A stretch of DNA of 64,000 bases from Spirometra erinaceieuropaei (GCA_902702965.1 CACRXP010000154.1:930242-994241), one strand, 5' to 3'. Shown: positions 1-13,221, numbered from the stretch's first letter. Notes: generated from the letters alone by a model not told the origin. Numbers and translations are program-made.

Positions 1-760
1 CATGGGAGGTGAGGCAGAGGTAGACTGGAGGAGATGTCAGCAGGTGTCGTCCGGGTTCTGCAGTTGGTGCGAAGACGACCAATGAGGCCGATTAATGCCC
101 GGAACGTCCACTGGCATCGTACGCAGGGTCGGCGACGGTTGATTGTTGGCGTTGCGAGGTGGAAGAGGTGAGAGATACGAGCTTTGTGTTTGGCTTTGGC
201 GGTGATTATGAGGTTGGCTGCGTAGGTCACTGTGCTGGTCTTCGCTGCTTTCCGCCAGGTCTGTCGGTATCGGTTGAGGTCTCCCCAGTTGGCCGGGTCG
301 ATTTTTGGCGCCTCAAAGAGGTATTCAGGTATCTTTGTAGAGCCGCGCTTGGCCTCCTTGCCGGCGGGAACCTCGGCGATATCCCCAGAGGAGCGTCGTT
401 TGGGTAGTAAATCGTCGCCCATGCGCACTAGATGGCCGATCCAGCACAGTTTCACCTGTCTCAGCATGGCGTAAATACTGAGGCTTCCCGTCCGCTACAG
501 TACGTCTGTTTTCGGGGAATGGTCCTACCACCCCAACTTCAATATCCGTCGTAGAAAGCTGAGGTGGAGGTGGTTGAGCGTTCGCGCCTGCTTCTTGTAC
601 GCTGTCCAAGCCTCAGCTCCTTACAGCAACGTCGGCAGGATGGACGCTTCATACTGCATCCTAGCACCCTACATCGACTCCCAAGGCACAATGTGCCGAG
701 TAATTCCTGATGCCGGATCAGTGAACGCCCAACTTGTCGGGTCATCTCTTTAAGAAGTTT
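1..760 (-). pseudogene. 3' end of a non-LTR retrotransposon (degenerate)
   Basis: Read on the minus strand in pieces across several frames, this resembles the C-terminal part of a LINE reverse transcriptase polyprotein. A core like ILPTLL-GAEAW lies around 600-660. A basic RRQGGQARLYKDT segment lies near 325-370. A terminal zinc-finger-like stretch ending TFRALIGLIGRLRTNC lies at about 65-140. The order matches the usual end of such polyproteins: end of RT, basic linker, C2H2-like finger. Frames are interrupted by stops and shifts, so the copy is dead. It is probably cut by the window edge. The family name is not determined. Confidence 0.6.
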
Positions 761-784
761 GTAACCGCTGTAAAGGAAATGAAC

Positions 785-2160
785 GCGCGATCACTGGGAC
801 GCTACGCGTATTAGTCGGAGCTTTTGTGTCTCGTACACCAGGTCATCACCAGAGACTGGGAGAACGTGACGCCGAATGAGCAGTTTCGTAGCTAAACAAA
901 GGAGGGGGAATGGAGTGGAGGGGGTGGCGTTTGTGAAAAGGTTGAGTCCACGCCGTCTCACGGCGTCGTGACGTTGTGCACCTCTGTATGGTTGCAGAAG
1001 TAGTCTTACATGAGTTGGAAAAAGTCGTCTTCAACTACTATGGACCCGCGTTTTGGCACCGATACGTAGACGACACGTTCTTTATAACTGAAAGGAGCAG
1101 AATAGCAAACTTTTAAGACCTGCCTAACGGCATCTTCCCTGACATCCAGTTCACAAGGGAAGAAGAGCATGTCGACCTAGGTCTCTCCTTGAGATACTTG
1201 TCATATGCAGACCCAGTGGAGAACTCATAACCACGGTGTATAGAGAGAAGACTGACACGATTCAGGCTTTCGACTACCATAGCAACCACCCGGTGGTGCA
1301 TAAAAGAGGTTAGGTTAGAGCACTCTCCCAAAGGCTAAAAACGAATCATACTGAACCGGAGGGACGAGTGTGATAACTAAGGCATCTTCAGGACCGACTG
1401 GCAAGGAATGGGCTACAAAACAGTTTCATCAGCGACTGTTTCCGCGCCCACCTACGGGGAACGAACGGAGGAAAGCCACCATTACTCTGGCACCTCATAC
1501 CGTATATAAAGAACGGGTCAGAAGCAAGGGAACCTATCACCGCAGAGCTCCGCCTGGGTATCGCTCATCGTCCGAGGGCTGCCCTGCGCACTGAAACCCT
1601 ACAAATGAAGGACTGACCAGACGCAGGAGGACAATGTGATGTTGTTTATCAGATCCCATGTTGTGACTGCCCTCGCCACTACACAGGACAGACCGTACGA
1701 CGACTTAGCTCGCGAATAACGGAGCACAGACGGCCAGTCCGGGCAGTCTCAGGTCGTTACTCACACTGGAAGAAGACCACAAATCAAACTTCGAGGGCAC
1801 GCAGATAATAACGCGGGCAATAAGACAAGGAGAGAAATCAATGAACTCCTGGAGACCTGGGTGTCTGATACCGACTCCATCAACAGACGCGTTGATGTAC
1901 CCCCCCCCCCTGCTATCACACGCCCCGTTCTCGCGGCTGAGAGTCGCGAACCAATTCCCAGCCAAGGGTGCACAGCACCACGATATTGTGAAACGGCGTG
2001 GACTCAGCCCATAGCAAACGCCATCCCCTCCACTCCTATCCCTACCTTTCTATGTTTGATCGTTAAACTGCTCGTATGACGCCGCGGTCTCAGCCACTGG
2101 TGGTGGCCTCGTATACGAGACCGAAAGTTTAGACTGTTTATAGAAGCGAACAGGCGAGTT
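785..2160 (+). mobile_element. Degenerate Penelope-like element with inverted terminal arms
   Basis: A broken reverse transcriptase and GIY-YIG region (about 985-1905) lies between inverted arms. The inner arms pair 877-975 with 1968-2073. The outer parts (785-853 and 2078-2137) also correspond. The right outer arm contains a perfect stem CTCGTATACGAG followed by CCGAAAG. The left outer arm resembles, in reverse, the conserved GTCCCAGCGATCGC tail of the other PLE termini here. The architecture matches the better copy at 13256-15453: 3' untranslated sequence downstream and an inverted copy of it upstream. Confidence 0.65.
985..1905 (+). pseudogene. PLE reverse transcriptase / GIY-YIG remnant
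   Basis: Conceptual translation in shifting frames gives VAEVVLHELE (after RT motif B), then RYVDDTFF at 1060-1083 (the catalytic YVDD box). This is followed by TTVYRKTDTIQAFDYHSNHP and VVHKRG near 1235-1310. A GIY-YIG start, VVYQIPCCDCPRHYTGQT, lies at about 1640-1695 with R-LSSRITEH after it. The end INELLETWVSDTDSINRRVD lies at about 1838-1898. At least three in-frame stops and several shifts are present, so it is inactive. Motif order and spacing agree with the copy at 13555-15267. Confidence 0.75.
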
Positions 2161-2184
2161 CCAGGTAGCAGTTCAGAAGATGAA

Positions 2185-2600
2185 GATGCGATCACTGAAA
2201 CAAGAAATTTATTTGCCTGACGTTGCGGATTCTCACTCGAATCCCTGGGCAGGAGAATCAGTCACGTGGGGAGGGCGCGGGCGAGCCATTATCACGGTGA
2301 CAGTGAGCCAGTTTGCCGAACAATCGTCACACCAGCATCCGGCACGGATGACGAAATCGCGGCAATTAACGACTCGGGCTTGGACAGACAAGCCACCACC
2401 GCATCAATTACGACCCCAGCGGTGATTGCGAGAACTGTTAATTGCAGTGCGCATACGGACCCACGGCAGCCACGTGCTATAAGTACTGCATTCCTGGTGC
2501 CACCATTACCTTTATCTGCGAATGTCTCTGATGATGGATTCGAGTGAGAATCCGAAACGTCAGGCAAATAAATTTCTTGTTCCAGTAATCGCATCTTCAT
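2185..2600. repeat. Facing pair of PLE terminal units
   Basis: The terminal motif of one PLE family appears inverted at 2185-2244 (minus) and direct at 2523-2595 (plus). The sequence between them resembles the 3' untranslated part seen at 17880-18100, including ACACCAGCATCCGGCACGGA and a shared CTATAAGTACT. No coding sequence remains, so this looks like an element whose interior was lost. Confidence 0.6.
2523..2566 (+). ncRNA. Hammerhead ribozyme motif (PLE terminus)
   Basis: Stem I TGTCT (2523-2527) pairs with AGGCA (2562-2566), with one U-G pair. The core CTGATGA is at 2528-2534. Stem II is GGATTC/GAATCC. GAAA is at 2554-2557. Stem III is the self-complementary ACGT (2557-2560), which is too short for a stable monomer. 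The cleavage triplet would be GTC, ending at 2561. Short stem III hammerheads are known from Penelope-like elements; activity here is inferred. Confidence 0.65.
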
Positions 2601-2619
2601 CTTCTGAGTTTAGACTGTG

Positions 2620-3190
2620 CCAGTGATCGCGCAACGGGAACCTTGGACTCGCATATTCGCTTCCATTTGTAACCGCTAGTCAAAAGGACAAAATGGCAAA
2701 TTTGTTCGCTGCAGTTTCCCTCATCTACCCCCATTTAAAAACAATTATTGACCATTCGCTACTAAGCTATCATCCACGGGAACTTTAAGCATACGCCGAA
2801 AGGCAAACCAGAAAACCCGTATGCCGTCCAACAACCAGGTCATTTCGGTAGACGCAAATCATACGGCGGTCACTACGTTTTACTGTTCGGGTCATAGGCA
2901 CAAATCACAACTGTGTGGAATTTCGGACAGCGAGGAAGTTTTCCTATGCTGTCTCCCGCCGCTCATGCGCTTTTTAAGGAAGCCGGCTCCAGGGTATAAT
3001 ACTCGTGCTAAAAGGGCGCAACTTTCATGGTAAATAACTTCGGCCTAGATATCCACAGCAAGAAAAACCGCAACACTGCACACGCCCCTCCGGAAGTGTA
3101 CCTTAACCTACGGGTGTACGGCAGAACATGCAACAGTGGTAACAGCCTGGTTTGCTTGGTATAAACTCTTTTACTTAACTATTATAATGA

Positions 3191-3268
<78 letters not shown>

Positions 3269-6200
3269 CGATGATAGTGGTGATGGTGGTGGTGGTGGTG
3301 GTGGTGGTGGTGATGACGACGAACATCATGCTACTGGGCTGTTGCGTGAATCCAAAGCACAGATAAATGGAAATTTCTCCTCGATAGCCAGACTGCGTTC
3401 AACCTTATCTTTAAGCATATTTGATGGCTTCTGAATTTGAAATGTCACTGTCCCAAACGTTACCCAGTCATGCGATTATGCCGCTGGCTGCATGTTGGAC
3501 AGTTGTGTTTTCAGAATTTCCGACCTAAATAATGATTTATTATAGTTCACAGGCACTGGAAAGTGTCGTAAATATGGGCTCTGAAAACCGACGCGCCCAT
3601 GGCGTGTGAGTAGCACCTTTATTATAGAAAGCACTTATGACGGATAACGTCATCTAATCCAGCGCAAGAGGGCTATCTTCTGCAGGATATCGGCATCGTG
3701 GACAGCGCGACTGTATTCAGATAAGAACGCGATGACCGGATGTAGGCAAAAACGAGCAGAGAACGTTATTTCGTTCGGACGACGGATGTTATTTCCGCTT
3801 GTCATCATCAATTCCGCGCTATTTTCTCGTTTTGAATTAAACTGGCTTTTCAGCTTCATTGATTTGTTTGTTAGCCCGAAATGCCAGATGTGATTGCAAT
3901 TTCCTGGGACCATATGGTCAAGGATAAAGCAAATCTTATGGCATGCAAAGAAGTCTCAATGCTGCTTGCAAACTGAGCTGTTTCGTGACGACTAACTTGA
4001 ATTAATGTGACGAATGGCACTCGTTGAATGTTTCCGGTACAACAGTCTCCTTTCTTTGACGGTTTTATTGTCAGTAAGGTCTGTATCTGAGGTCATTTGA
4101 AAACTGGACAAACAGTCATGGATTGAGGACCTGTGGCAGTGCGTCCCCGTGGTGTCCAAGCGGACGCTTAACTATGCCGCCTTCGGTTCTCCTAACACGC
4201 CTGTTAATTATCGTTCACAAGCGTGTGACTGTCTTCGGCCCTACAACACGGCGGCGCCCATCGAAATTTCTCTCGTCACCAATTGGCTGCGGCCGAATGT
4301 AACTCGGACGTATGCACTTCGGCTTGACATCGCTGAGTTGAGTGCACACTCCCTGGTCTCGGTAAAGCTTGTCCAACTGACTGCCCTCCTGCCTTTCGAT
4401 TTTGAAACTCTCGAGTTTACGGCCATTACACCACCACAGACCTCGACATCCGACGCGGCAACTAGGGCGGTGTATGTACTTTAGCCACTACAGTCACTGG
4501 ACCAGGCCTTGTTGCTGGCTAGAAATCATGGAAGACGCCCAAATAATGGCGTTATCGTGTATACAGCCCCGAACGGCTGGCCCAAAAGCCAATGGTCAGT
4601 GGCGATTCCACAGTTTTGCCTTGAACGCTGCGTCATGCCCAGGGTAGAGCCTGTGTGGGTGGTTTGCCAATTTTGTAGGTTTGCGGGAGCGAGTTCTGGA
4701 ACCTCGTGTCCGCTGCGTGTGGACTGCGTCTCGTCTGATGTGGGCGACCCCAGCCGCTGGCATACGTACACCTTTTGATCGCATTCTGTCAAGGCAATTA
4801 GTCAGGTCATTAGGTCAGCGCGTCCGGGAGCATTTACCGGGAAGACAAATGACCCAGGAGGGGCAGGTCGTTGCATTTGGCACCGTTTCAACGGACGCAT
4901 CAACGTACTCCCTTTCGCAGGTTCGAACTATTTTTTTGGGCCCGAGAGTCAGAAAATGACAAGTCTTCTTCAGCCACTTCATGACTGGGGTGTTTTCTCG
5001 CATTTGCAGGCAACTACTACCACGATTAAAGCCACAGGCATGCCTCTTCCACGAGTATTACAATCCCAGCTTGGCATGCCACCATCCCCTTAACATTCCA
5101 GTGCCTAGACATCAATGAAGAAAGTTGTCTTTTGCATCTATGCGTTTCCAATTTCCTATTATAGGTTCTTCTTGGAGGGATTGTTAAGCACACTCCTTCT
5201 AGCTGCCGGCTGTCGCTTTCTCCACAATATTTTGGTTATCTGCTGTACTGTCGACTGTAAATTTGTTAAAAAATATTCATAAAATATCTGGGCGGATGTT
5301 AAACAAGAGTATTTGAATGTGGACTCAAAATCTACACGAGGAGATTCGAAGGAGATGCCAGGTAGTTTAATTTTGGCAAAGCCGCTCCAACTTGTACTCT
5401 GTCCCAAAAGTTGTTCTTGCCGTGTCTGATGTCACAGGTGTCAGAAACACGAAAATGCAACGCTGACAAATTTTCAAAACGGGGATCTGAGGGCTCAAAG
5501 GCCTCACCAAATGCTGCAAGGTAGGCCATGAACTATGACTGCGGGTAACATAAAGCCTATGGGGTAACGTCGGATGCCCAGTCAATAGCCTGGAACTAGT
5601 CGGATACAGAAAAGGCAACAAACGGAGAACACGTCTTAGAAGCGAGGGCGAATGTTCTCGAAAGACTGCCATAGCGAAGAGACGCGGCCTGTTGAGAGCA
5701 AGCTTTATTTCACCTAAATCAGCTGAAAAATCGTGAAGGGCAGAGCGATCAGAACGTCTTACAGTCCCTGATTTGGTCGATTGTGAGGTGTTAGTGGTAC
5801 TCCTCGCTTTTACAGGAATTAATTTATGCCTTTAGATGAACAAAAAATTTAGAATACTTTGGCAGTTAACTTTTTGTCTGTAATTTCTGCGAAATGCAAA
5901 TAAAGTCCTGCCCATACGATTCATCAGCTCAAATAAATCCGCAGTCTATCAACTAGGTAGCCAACAAAGAAATTCGATCATTTTGAACGCAGTCGCCTCT
6001 GGATTGATTAAGTTAAGCGTAAATTTCATTATGCCCGTATGTGCCACTTGATAGCAGCGAGGGAACTACCTGCCGTCTCCGAAGGGACATTTGTAAGCTC
6101 AATTGAAATGTGTTAGCACAATTCGGTTAAAATGTCAAGAATAAATTATCTTAACAGTGCATTTTGTGTCATGATTTGGGTTAAGGTGCAGAAATACGTA

Positions 6201-7430
6201 TGCATTAAAACTCATAGGACGCTTGTGTACTTTTAGATATTCCTTCAACAATAAATATCAGGTGAAAGATGATCCACTGTCGGGCGATCCAATCGCCCCG
6301 AAAATAATTGCGCCAACCTGCAGTGATTTTTTCACCCGAAAGCCATAACAGATTTGGTCTGAAAGCTGGCATGAACGTTTGTGTGCAGGATTCAATGCAC
6401 AAAGTATTACCGCAAGCGTTTTTATACCGATGGCATTATGGCTTTTGGTTAGTCGTCTTTGTGGTCAAATGCCCAAACAAAACTAGCAGAAACATGGCTG
6501 TCCAGTCAGCGTGTACGTTTTTGTATAAATGTGTATAACTTAAATTATATTTTCGGAACGGATGTCTAAAAATGAATGTACTGCATTCTTCATATATACA
6601 ATTGTCATCTAAAGTTTAAATTTGAAAGAGAACTCTGTTTCAGTTTCGAAAGCGTTTCAGTTATGGCAATTTGTGGGATATCTTTGGAGTTATTCATGCA
6701 GCCCCATGCATACTAATACTGCCGGCCAATTATGCAGTAGTATTCATGCATATTTTAATATCCTACAAACTCGATAGAAATCTTTATGCGGACTAAATTT
6801 GAGCTAGCTTTTAACCAGACGCGCAGCACGTCAGTCGAAAAACACGTAGCAATAAGCCAAAAGGGGGATGGGGTTTCCAAATATGCAAGTAGTAAAAATA
6901 TCACAGACGAATTTTATCTCTCCTTCAATCACATGCTTACCGGGAAAGCAATTACCTGCAAAAAGTCTATGCGCAACGATTCTTTTGTGCATACTTTCAG
7001 GAAAAGTTTAATCAGATTTACCCAGACGCCCAAAACCAAAAAAACAGTAGTGCACTTCTTATGTATTGAGCTTTTTTTCCTTTCCAGCCTACATGGGTGA
7101 ATAGAAAGATGGGCGTCAGAAGCCGTCCTCTCATATGTGTGGTATTGGGGCGCCATTTCTGCTAGTCATTTGTGCAGCCGCACGAAAACTGCCTTGTTTA
7201 CTGGAAACTCTTGCGAACATTATCAGCCTGCCCTACATTGAATTGTCAATTAACCGCATTTCTGTCTACCAGAACGTCGAGAGTGCAGTCAGCTAGGTGC
7301 AAAATGTCCTGTGTATGACAGTTATATCACGTTGCCTTCTTATGGTCCCCCTCGCGACGTACTGCGCCCTATTGGTGCATCTAGCAGAACGTAATCTCGA
7401 AAAAAGGGAGTCTTGTGTGCGTGTGTTGTG
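2620..7430. other. No supported gene; microsatellite inside
   Basis: No open frame here looks like a known protein. A frame at 4149-4484 (111 codons) has no recognisable domain. The only clear structure is the trinucleotide tract at 3185-3312. Confidence 0.5.
3185..3312. repeat. Microsatellite (GAC)n then (GGT)n
   Basis: An almost pure GAC/ACG tract runs for about 80 bases, then changes through GGCGATGATAGTGGTGAT to a GGT tract. The poly-threonine and poly-valine frames it creates are artefacts. Confidence 0.95.
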
Positions 7431-7850
7431 CCCCCCAAACGGACCATGTGGTAGATGCGCTGGACCAACACGGGGGCCACATCGGATTCTGGCAAGTGTT
7501 ACCTTTGCGCAATAATAAATGTCAACATTTACGGGTGCGCTGGCAGACCCCGTTATCGGCAGTCGTTGTTTTGTCGGTCAAAATCCTAGTTATTTGTTGT
7601 GTGGACCAGGGGGTGCGGAGTGGAACGCCAAGGTGCGAATCCGCCCATGCCATCCACTTGTGGCCTTCCCCATCTGTGATCTTCTTGACTCTGTCTTGAC
7701 ACCGGGCTCAGGCGGGGAGGAAGAGAGAGTGCGGTGGTGGCAGCGAAAGTCTACCGACACTATAAACCCCGCTCAAGTCACCGTTCATGCACCCACCACC
7801 TGCTGTAGAACATATGGTGGACATCTTCGGATGAGATGGTCGAACTGTCG
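7431..7850 (+). repeat. Dispersed repeat R, long copy
   Basis: This shares long stretches with 23348-23800 and shorter ones with 50935-51135 and 17385-17530. Diagnostic words are GTGGTAGATGC-CTGGACCAACACGG, TCTTCTTGACTCTGTCTTGAC, GAGAGAGTGCGG and CACTATAAACCCC. Open frames inside differ between copies, so it is unlikely to code. At 50.9 kb it lies between a PLE nuclease remnant and a PLE terminus, so it may be PLE 3' untranslated sequence. Confidence 0.65.
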
Positions 7851-7889
7851 TATGTTATGCTTACATCAATGGGAGGATTGCAACGATTA

Positions 7890-9118
7890 ACTTAATCTAT
7901 AAAATCCTCAATGCTAACCCCACGGCTGACAGAAAGATCGGTCACCAACATCACACTCTTTCCCTCCTCTTCGTCGCTGTAATTTTTCGGGGGGCAATCA
8001 CGAATAAGACAGCAGAGACTTTCTGTAGGGATTGCGTCAGGATGCCCGCAATGCTCCGGTGTAACTGATTATTTTCTTAGGTACCGTTAATCGGGTAACC
8101 ATCGCCACCTCTGACGAAAGAGGCTAGGCACTGACACAGGGTTCCTGAGATAATGGCTTTCTCCTGCTTTATGCAGGCCGGCTTATTTTAATTCCAGCTA
8201 CTCAAATACCTCGGTAATTTCAAAGGAACTGACCCCAGAAACGAAACATTTCCCTTGGATTTTAAATTACCTGTAAAGGGGTATTGCGATAAATTTTTTT
8301 GCTGTTTCTAGGTGAATGTGGTTTTATTAGCCGATAACCATGACCCCATAAAAAGCCAGTCCATCGGCGTTAGGTTGGGCGATCAAGGTGGTCAGTAGCC
8401 TGGCAAAGGTCTGGCATGCCCCTGATGGTAAGCAAAAGGGCAGAGACCCGTGTCTTACCGACTGGAACGACACAAATTAAAAAACGTTACCACATTACAG
8501 TTCACTAGGCTCCTTTGACTGGACTTTGTACAAGAGCACTTTAACCTAAATCATGACGAAAAATGCACTGCTAAGATAATTTATTCTGGACATGTTAACC
8601 GAATGGTACAAACACATTTTAATTGAGCTTGCAAATCTCCCTTCGAAGCAGGTAGGTAGTTCCCTCCCTGCTCTCTATGTGGCGCATATGGGTATAATTA
8701 GATTTACAAGGGCATGGTCCTCGAGGACGAACTCCTGTACATTCATTTGCATAACCGAATCCTTACGTTACTTTGAAGGGTCCATACGTCTCTGGTAGCT
8801 GGTAGCTTTTCCACCTCCATGTACATTTATTCTTTTACTTGCTGCCATATAAATGTACAGGTCCGATGAGAATTTGTCGAAAGCACGCGTATGCTCGTCA
8901 AATGCTCTTTCCCTTCCAGATCATTTAACGACTCCATGGTATATATCCCGTTTAGCAAAAAGATGGGCAGTTCATATCCAAATTTGTAAAATGAGAGATA
9001 TTTAAATCTCATTGCCACACCACTGCAAATCAAGCCTCTGGTCCATAATGGCTAGGTTGTTTGCTGTGAGCAGACACAAGCGCAGCGGATGTCGCCTTTC
9101 ATTTGGTGTGATTTCTGG
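7890..9118. other. No supported gene
   Basis: Only short frames without recognisable domains occur, and I see no repeat shared with the rest of the window. Confidence 0.4.
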
Positions 9119-10102
9119 TAAAGTAGGTGGGCTACCTGATGAAATATCAGCCGAAATTTCGAAATGCGTCCTCGTTTCGAGAAGATTAAGTAAGTAGGGT
9201 TGTAAAACGAATAACCATGCAGTACAATTCTATAATAAACCAGTTACCTCAGGGTGCCGGCCTTCGAACGAACTTCTTTTCGGCTGCATGCGTAAACTAT
9301 ACTCTGCAAGAAGGACTACTTATTTAGCATGCAATTTGCTTATTGATTTTCGATGCCCCTAAAAATCTAATTATATTTCGTGGAAAACATGCATAAAAAT
9401 ATTCATTTTTCTACTTATTCGGTAGTAAATTACGTCTTCTTCCACTTTTATATTCGAAAGAAGGGTATAATTTGGTTTTCAGAAACTTGTCCAATTCCCG
9501 AATTATTTTTAACCCGACCTGCTGTTGTATTTGCATTCAGGGTTTCCAAACTGCAAGCCGTATATTTTACGCGTACGGAAAACCATACATTTCTGAACGT
9601 TATTAAGAGGAGACCTTATGGAGTTCATAAAATTTAGCATTGGATTTGATCCATATTATTAACTTTACAAACCGCATTGGTAAATGCAGAGAAATGGCGA
9701 TTTATGAACGGCCATTTCACGGTATTTACAAGTCCCACAATTAGGAACTTTTTGAAACCGAATTATACCTCTCCTTAGGCTATAAAATTGGAAGAAGACG
9801 TCATTTTCTGCAGAATGAATAGAAGGGTGAATATTTGTACACATATTTTTCATAAAATATAAATGAATCTTTAAGGGCATCGAAAATCAATTAGAAAATT
9901 GCATGATAATTAAATAGTCCATTTTTGCAGAATATAGTTTATGCATGTAGCCGAAAAGGATTTCGTTCGAAGGCCGGCACCCTGAGGTAACTGAATCATC
10001 ATAGAATCATTCTGCATGATGACAAGTTTCACAACCCCACTTAATTACTCTTTTCGAAAGGAGAACGCACTTCGAAATTTCGGCTGACACCTGCCTATTC
10101 TA
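9119..10102. mobile_element. Foldback MITE, family 2, copy 1
   Basis: A non-coding element of about 984 bases, bounded by TA. Its start TAAAGTAGGTGGG is a worn form of the terminal pattern TACAGT-N7-CTNACTCATGAAATG. The two halves are inverted copies: CAGTTACCTCAGGGTGCCGG near 9240 mirrors CCGGCACCCTGAGGTAACTG near 9975. The element therefore folds into a hairpin several hundred bases long. It is the same family as 44934-45932. Confidence 0.75.
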
Positions 10103-10119
10103 AGTGTCAGTTTGACCGT

Positions 10120-10260
10120 CGGGTATGACAATACCCACCGCGTGCCCCACAGCAGCGTTGGCGCAGGACGGTGACTTGCGCGTAAATTAGTTTACAGTGA
10201 CATCAGACTTGCTCAGCATCTGTCGCGCTGTCTCCTCGTCCACCCAATTGGGCCCGGTGA
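10120..10260 (-). repeat. Dispersed repeat R, fragment
   Basis: The reverse complement matches the CACTATAAAC / GCGCAAGTCACCGT / GGGGCACACGG part of repeat R (compare 51030-51105). It starts just after the MITE at 9119-10102, which may have inserted into it. Confidence 0.55.
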
Positions 10261-13180
10261 CAGGAAAGAGTTGGGACGACCAGAGACGGGATCGGGGTCA
10301 GTGGTTGGCAAAGCTAAACAGCTTGCCTACGCATGCCATACACAGCCTGTTTCCACAACTGCGTATTATGTTTTTGCAAAACAAAAAGTTCAACGACTCG
10401 GACCACATATTTGTGCTTTACCGTAGAGCCTAACTTTCAGTATTCCAGTCAGTCGCCCAAAGTCACAAAGTCCTTTTACAACTGTGTTTGTGTATGCAGT
10501 TGGCACTATTCGTGGGAATAGGAGGTCCCGAGTCCGATCCGAATTGCTCACTTTCTAAACTATTGACTTTTTATCTGTTCTGCGTCAGGGAAAAAATCTC
10601 TTAGTAAGCCAATCCTCCGTGATTTACGGCTCTACCGCAAATTTCTCGAAAAAGAATATACGCTACATAGACTTTATTACGACACCGACCAGAGCTAGAC
10701 GCCAAATTTGACGATGAAAACAATTCGGCCAGGACTCTTGGCCGACAGCACGTTGTGGTCCAGTGCGGCGGTAGCATCGATCAAATAATTTGACTAGGGT
10801 GTGGTTGCCAGTCCAGTTTAAACATCATTTTGTCGCGCGTGATATTCAGACAGTCGCCAGAAGAATTGTTGCTGCCACAATCGGACTGCATCGGGTTTCT
10901 GGATGAGTCAAACGCTCAATGCTACTTCCGGATTAGTTTTCCCGTCAGGTATCAGTTAGATGACCCGATGTGGGTTTTGGCACGCCCTCCAGCGACTATG
11001 GTTGTTTGTGAAGTTTTGCCAGATCATGCCAAATGTGCGAATGATCGTAAGCAACGCGATATTTCGCGAGTCAATACAGCAGGGCCTGTTGGTATTTCTC
11101 TTCCCCCGTCTTCACATATTCTGAGAGAATTCGCAAGTGTATGGAGCAGTCCGTTTTAGTTAGTGCACGCATCGCCTCAGAGTCCCCAAATGGCCTCTGA
11201 CTGGAATTGCCCTGGATTCAATGATTGCATACGAGGGTATAATCAGTTAGAATTGCCACTTTTTACTACCTTATTCTCTTCTAAGCTACAAATTTCCAAC
11301 CAAATTCATTATTTGTTCCTGTCAGTACAGCTGGCGGCGACGCAGTAACGGCTGCTAATTTGGCCGAAAAACGCTCTGTGTCAACGTTTTGTATTCGTAG
11401 CCTAAAAGGCGGATTAAAACGGCATTTCACATTCCCTTCTCGACGTTAGATATGTTCGGAACAGGATTTTTAACCTTACTTATAGTTTACCATAGATAAC
11501 AAGGTGTTTGTTTAATCTGGCCAGATCTCACTCACATTTAGCGATGCACAAAGTGACGAGAAATTTACAAATATCGAAAAGCCTGCGCTAAGCAAGCGAT
11601 GCGATCGCCGGGAGAAGAGTTTTATTCGTCTGACGTTTCGGATTCTCACTTGAACTCGCCATGAGGGACAGTCAAAGGTAATCGCCAAGGGCGCACATGG
11701 AGTTATAGTTGTCACGCCACTACATCATTCAGCGGCGGGGGTCGTTTTTGGTGCGTGATGGCTTGCTTAGCCGCTCCGATGTCATTAATTGACGTACTTT
11801 CATCACCACTATTGAGTATTGTCGTGATTATCATTGCGCAATTTGGTTTACAGATACCCCCAATGGACAAGGGTTCAAACGAAGCTAATAATTTCAGAAA
11901 TTATTAAACGTAAGACGTGGACTTACGTGCCGGGAGATCAGACCCGAAATTTTGATGAACCTGAGTCGATGACGGCAAACTACTGTGGAATAGCCGCGCA
12001 GTGCCCATTCCACAAACGACTACTACCACAAGTGGCAGAGGTAGCATACCGTATTCCGTAGCTAATAGCCCATATGGCTTTTAACCAGTACCTTTGCTGG
12101 AAGTACGATATGACACATTTGCCACATAGGGATTCTAATATCTTATAAGCGATTCAAGGTATATATGGTTAAATCTATCCGAACACTTCCGTCCCCTCTC
12201 CGAGACAGTGTCCTTTGCGAAAAGTGGTAGGTATAAAAGCCACCTGTATTAGTTCTCCAGGGCCGAGGACTTCCTGGAAGCAGACGGCCATCTTCACCAG
12301 CTAATGAGTAGTCTGATCATGGGCTTCAGTCTGCGGATGGACTGTGGATAATGTTTTTAAGCAGTATAGGGATGTCTGATACGCGCTAATTTCAGTGATG
12401 CGGCGAGAACTATTCCTCACAGAATGAGCACTAGGTCGCGTTTGGACTGGTGTGTCAAACTAGGCCCTTCAGATCTATTTGAATCACGTATCACTATGGA
12501 CACCCTTCTGCCCACCACGTCTTCTCTGTGTCATATGCCATGAAAAACAGCGAGAGAGCATCTTTTTTCCCACAGATTGAAATTCAATAATGAGTGAAGA
12601 CCTTTGCAGTTGTGACAACGGTAAGGTGGAGGACACCATTTAACTATCGGTAGACTGTGCGTCGTGCTGTACGAGCATGGAGTTAATGGGGGTTTTATGG
12701 GCAGGGCAGCATACCAGACAGTAAGCTGGCGGAGTGCAAGAAACCATAGAACTTCTTTGGATTCTTGCAAAAATGTTACTGAACGCTTTCACATGGCAAC
12801 AGAAATAAGTGCGTCAATTAAAAATCAAACAAATAGCAGATTTGCAAAGGTTAACGGAGTTTGAGTAATGATTCGAGGTCATGGGAAGTAATTGTTGTTG
12901 GCACTGTAATTTCTGCAACGGCCTAAAAATTGAAGCCAAAATAAAACTCCATATAACACGATCCACAGTCCACCGGCAGTTAACTTGGGTTCCTCACCCT
13001 ACCCTTGCCTTAGATGTTTCATAAAGAGCACCAACGATAATAATGAAACACGTGCCTGAAGTTCATATTTGCAGTTACGGTGTAAATAAAGAATTACCTT
13101 GATCAATGCGACCTGCGGCTGCTTAACAACTGGTTTTTGTGTTCAGTACCGTCCTTGAAGACATTAGTTTATGACTATTT
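10260..13180. other. No supported gene; one PLE terminus inside
   Basis: No recognisable coding sequence apart from the PLE terminal motif at 11598-11670. Confidence 0.4.
11598..11670 (-). repeat. Solo PLE terminal unit (worn)
   Basis: The reverse complement carries GAATCCGAAACGTCAGACGAATAAAACTC and then a form of GTCCCAGCGATCGC. The CTGATGA box has decayed to CTCATGG, so the hammerhead would be dead. Confidence 0.6.

Positions 13181-13182
<2 letters not shown>

Positions 13183-13219
<37 letters not shown>
13183..13219. repeat. (TA)n microsatellite at the left PLE end
   Basis: A pure TA tract of about 37 bases, separated by roughly 37 bases from the left arm of the PLE. A matching TA tract lies directly at the other end (15452-15498). 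Confidence 0.95.

Positions 13220-13221
<2 letters not shown>

Noticed and set aside
1..760. Host protein with a zinc finger
   Set aside because: The finger-like end follows a decayed reverse transcriptase tail and basic linker, the normal end of a LINE polyprotein.
3136..3366. Poly-threonine/valine frame
   Set aside because: Translation of a trinucleotide microsatellite.
4149..4484. 111-codon frame as a possible exon
   Set aside because: No recognisable motif, an opposing frame on the other strand, and no splice or neighbour support.
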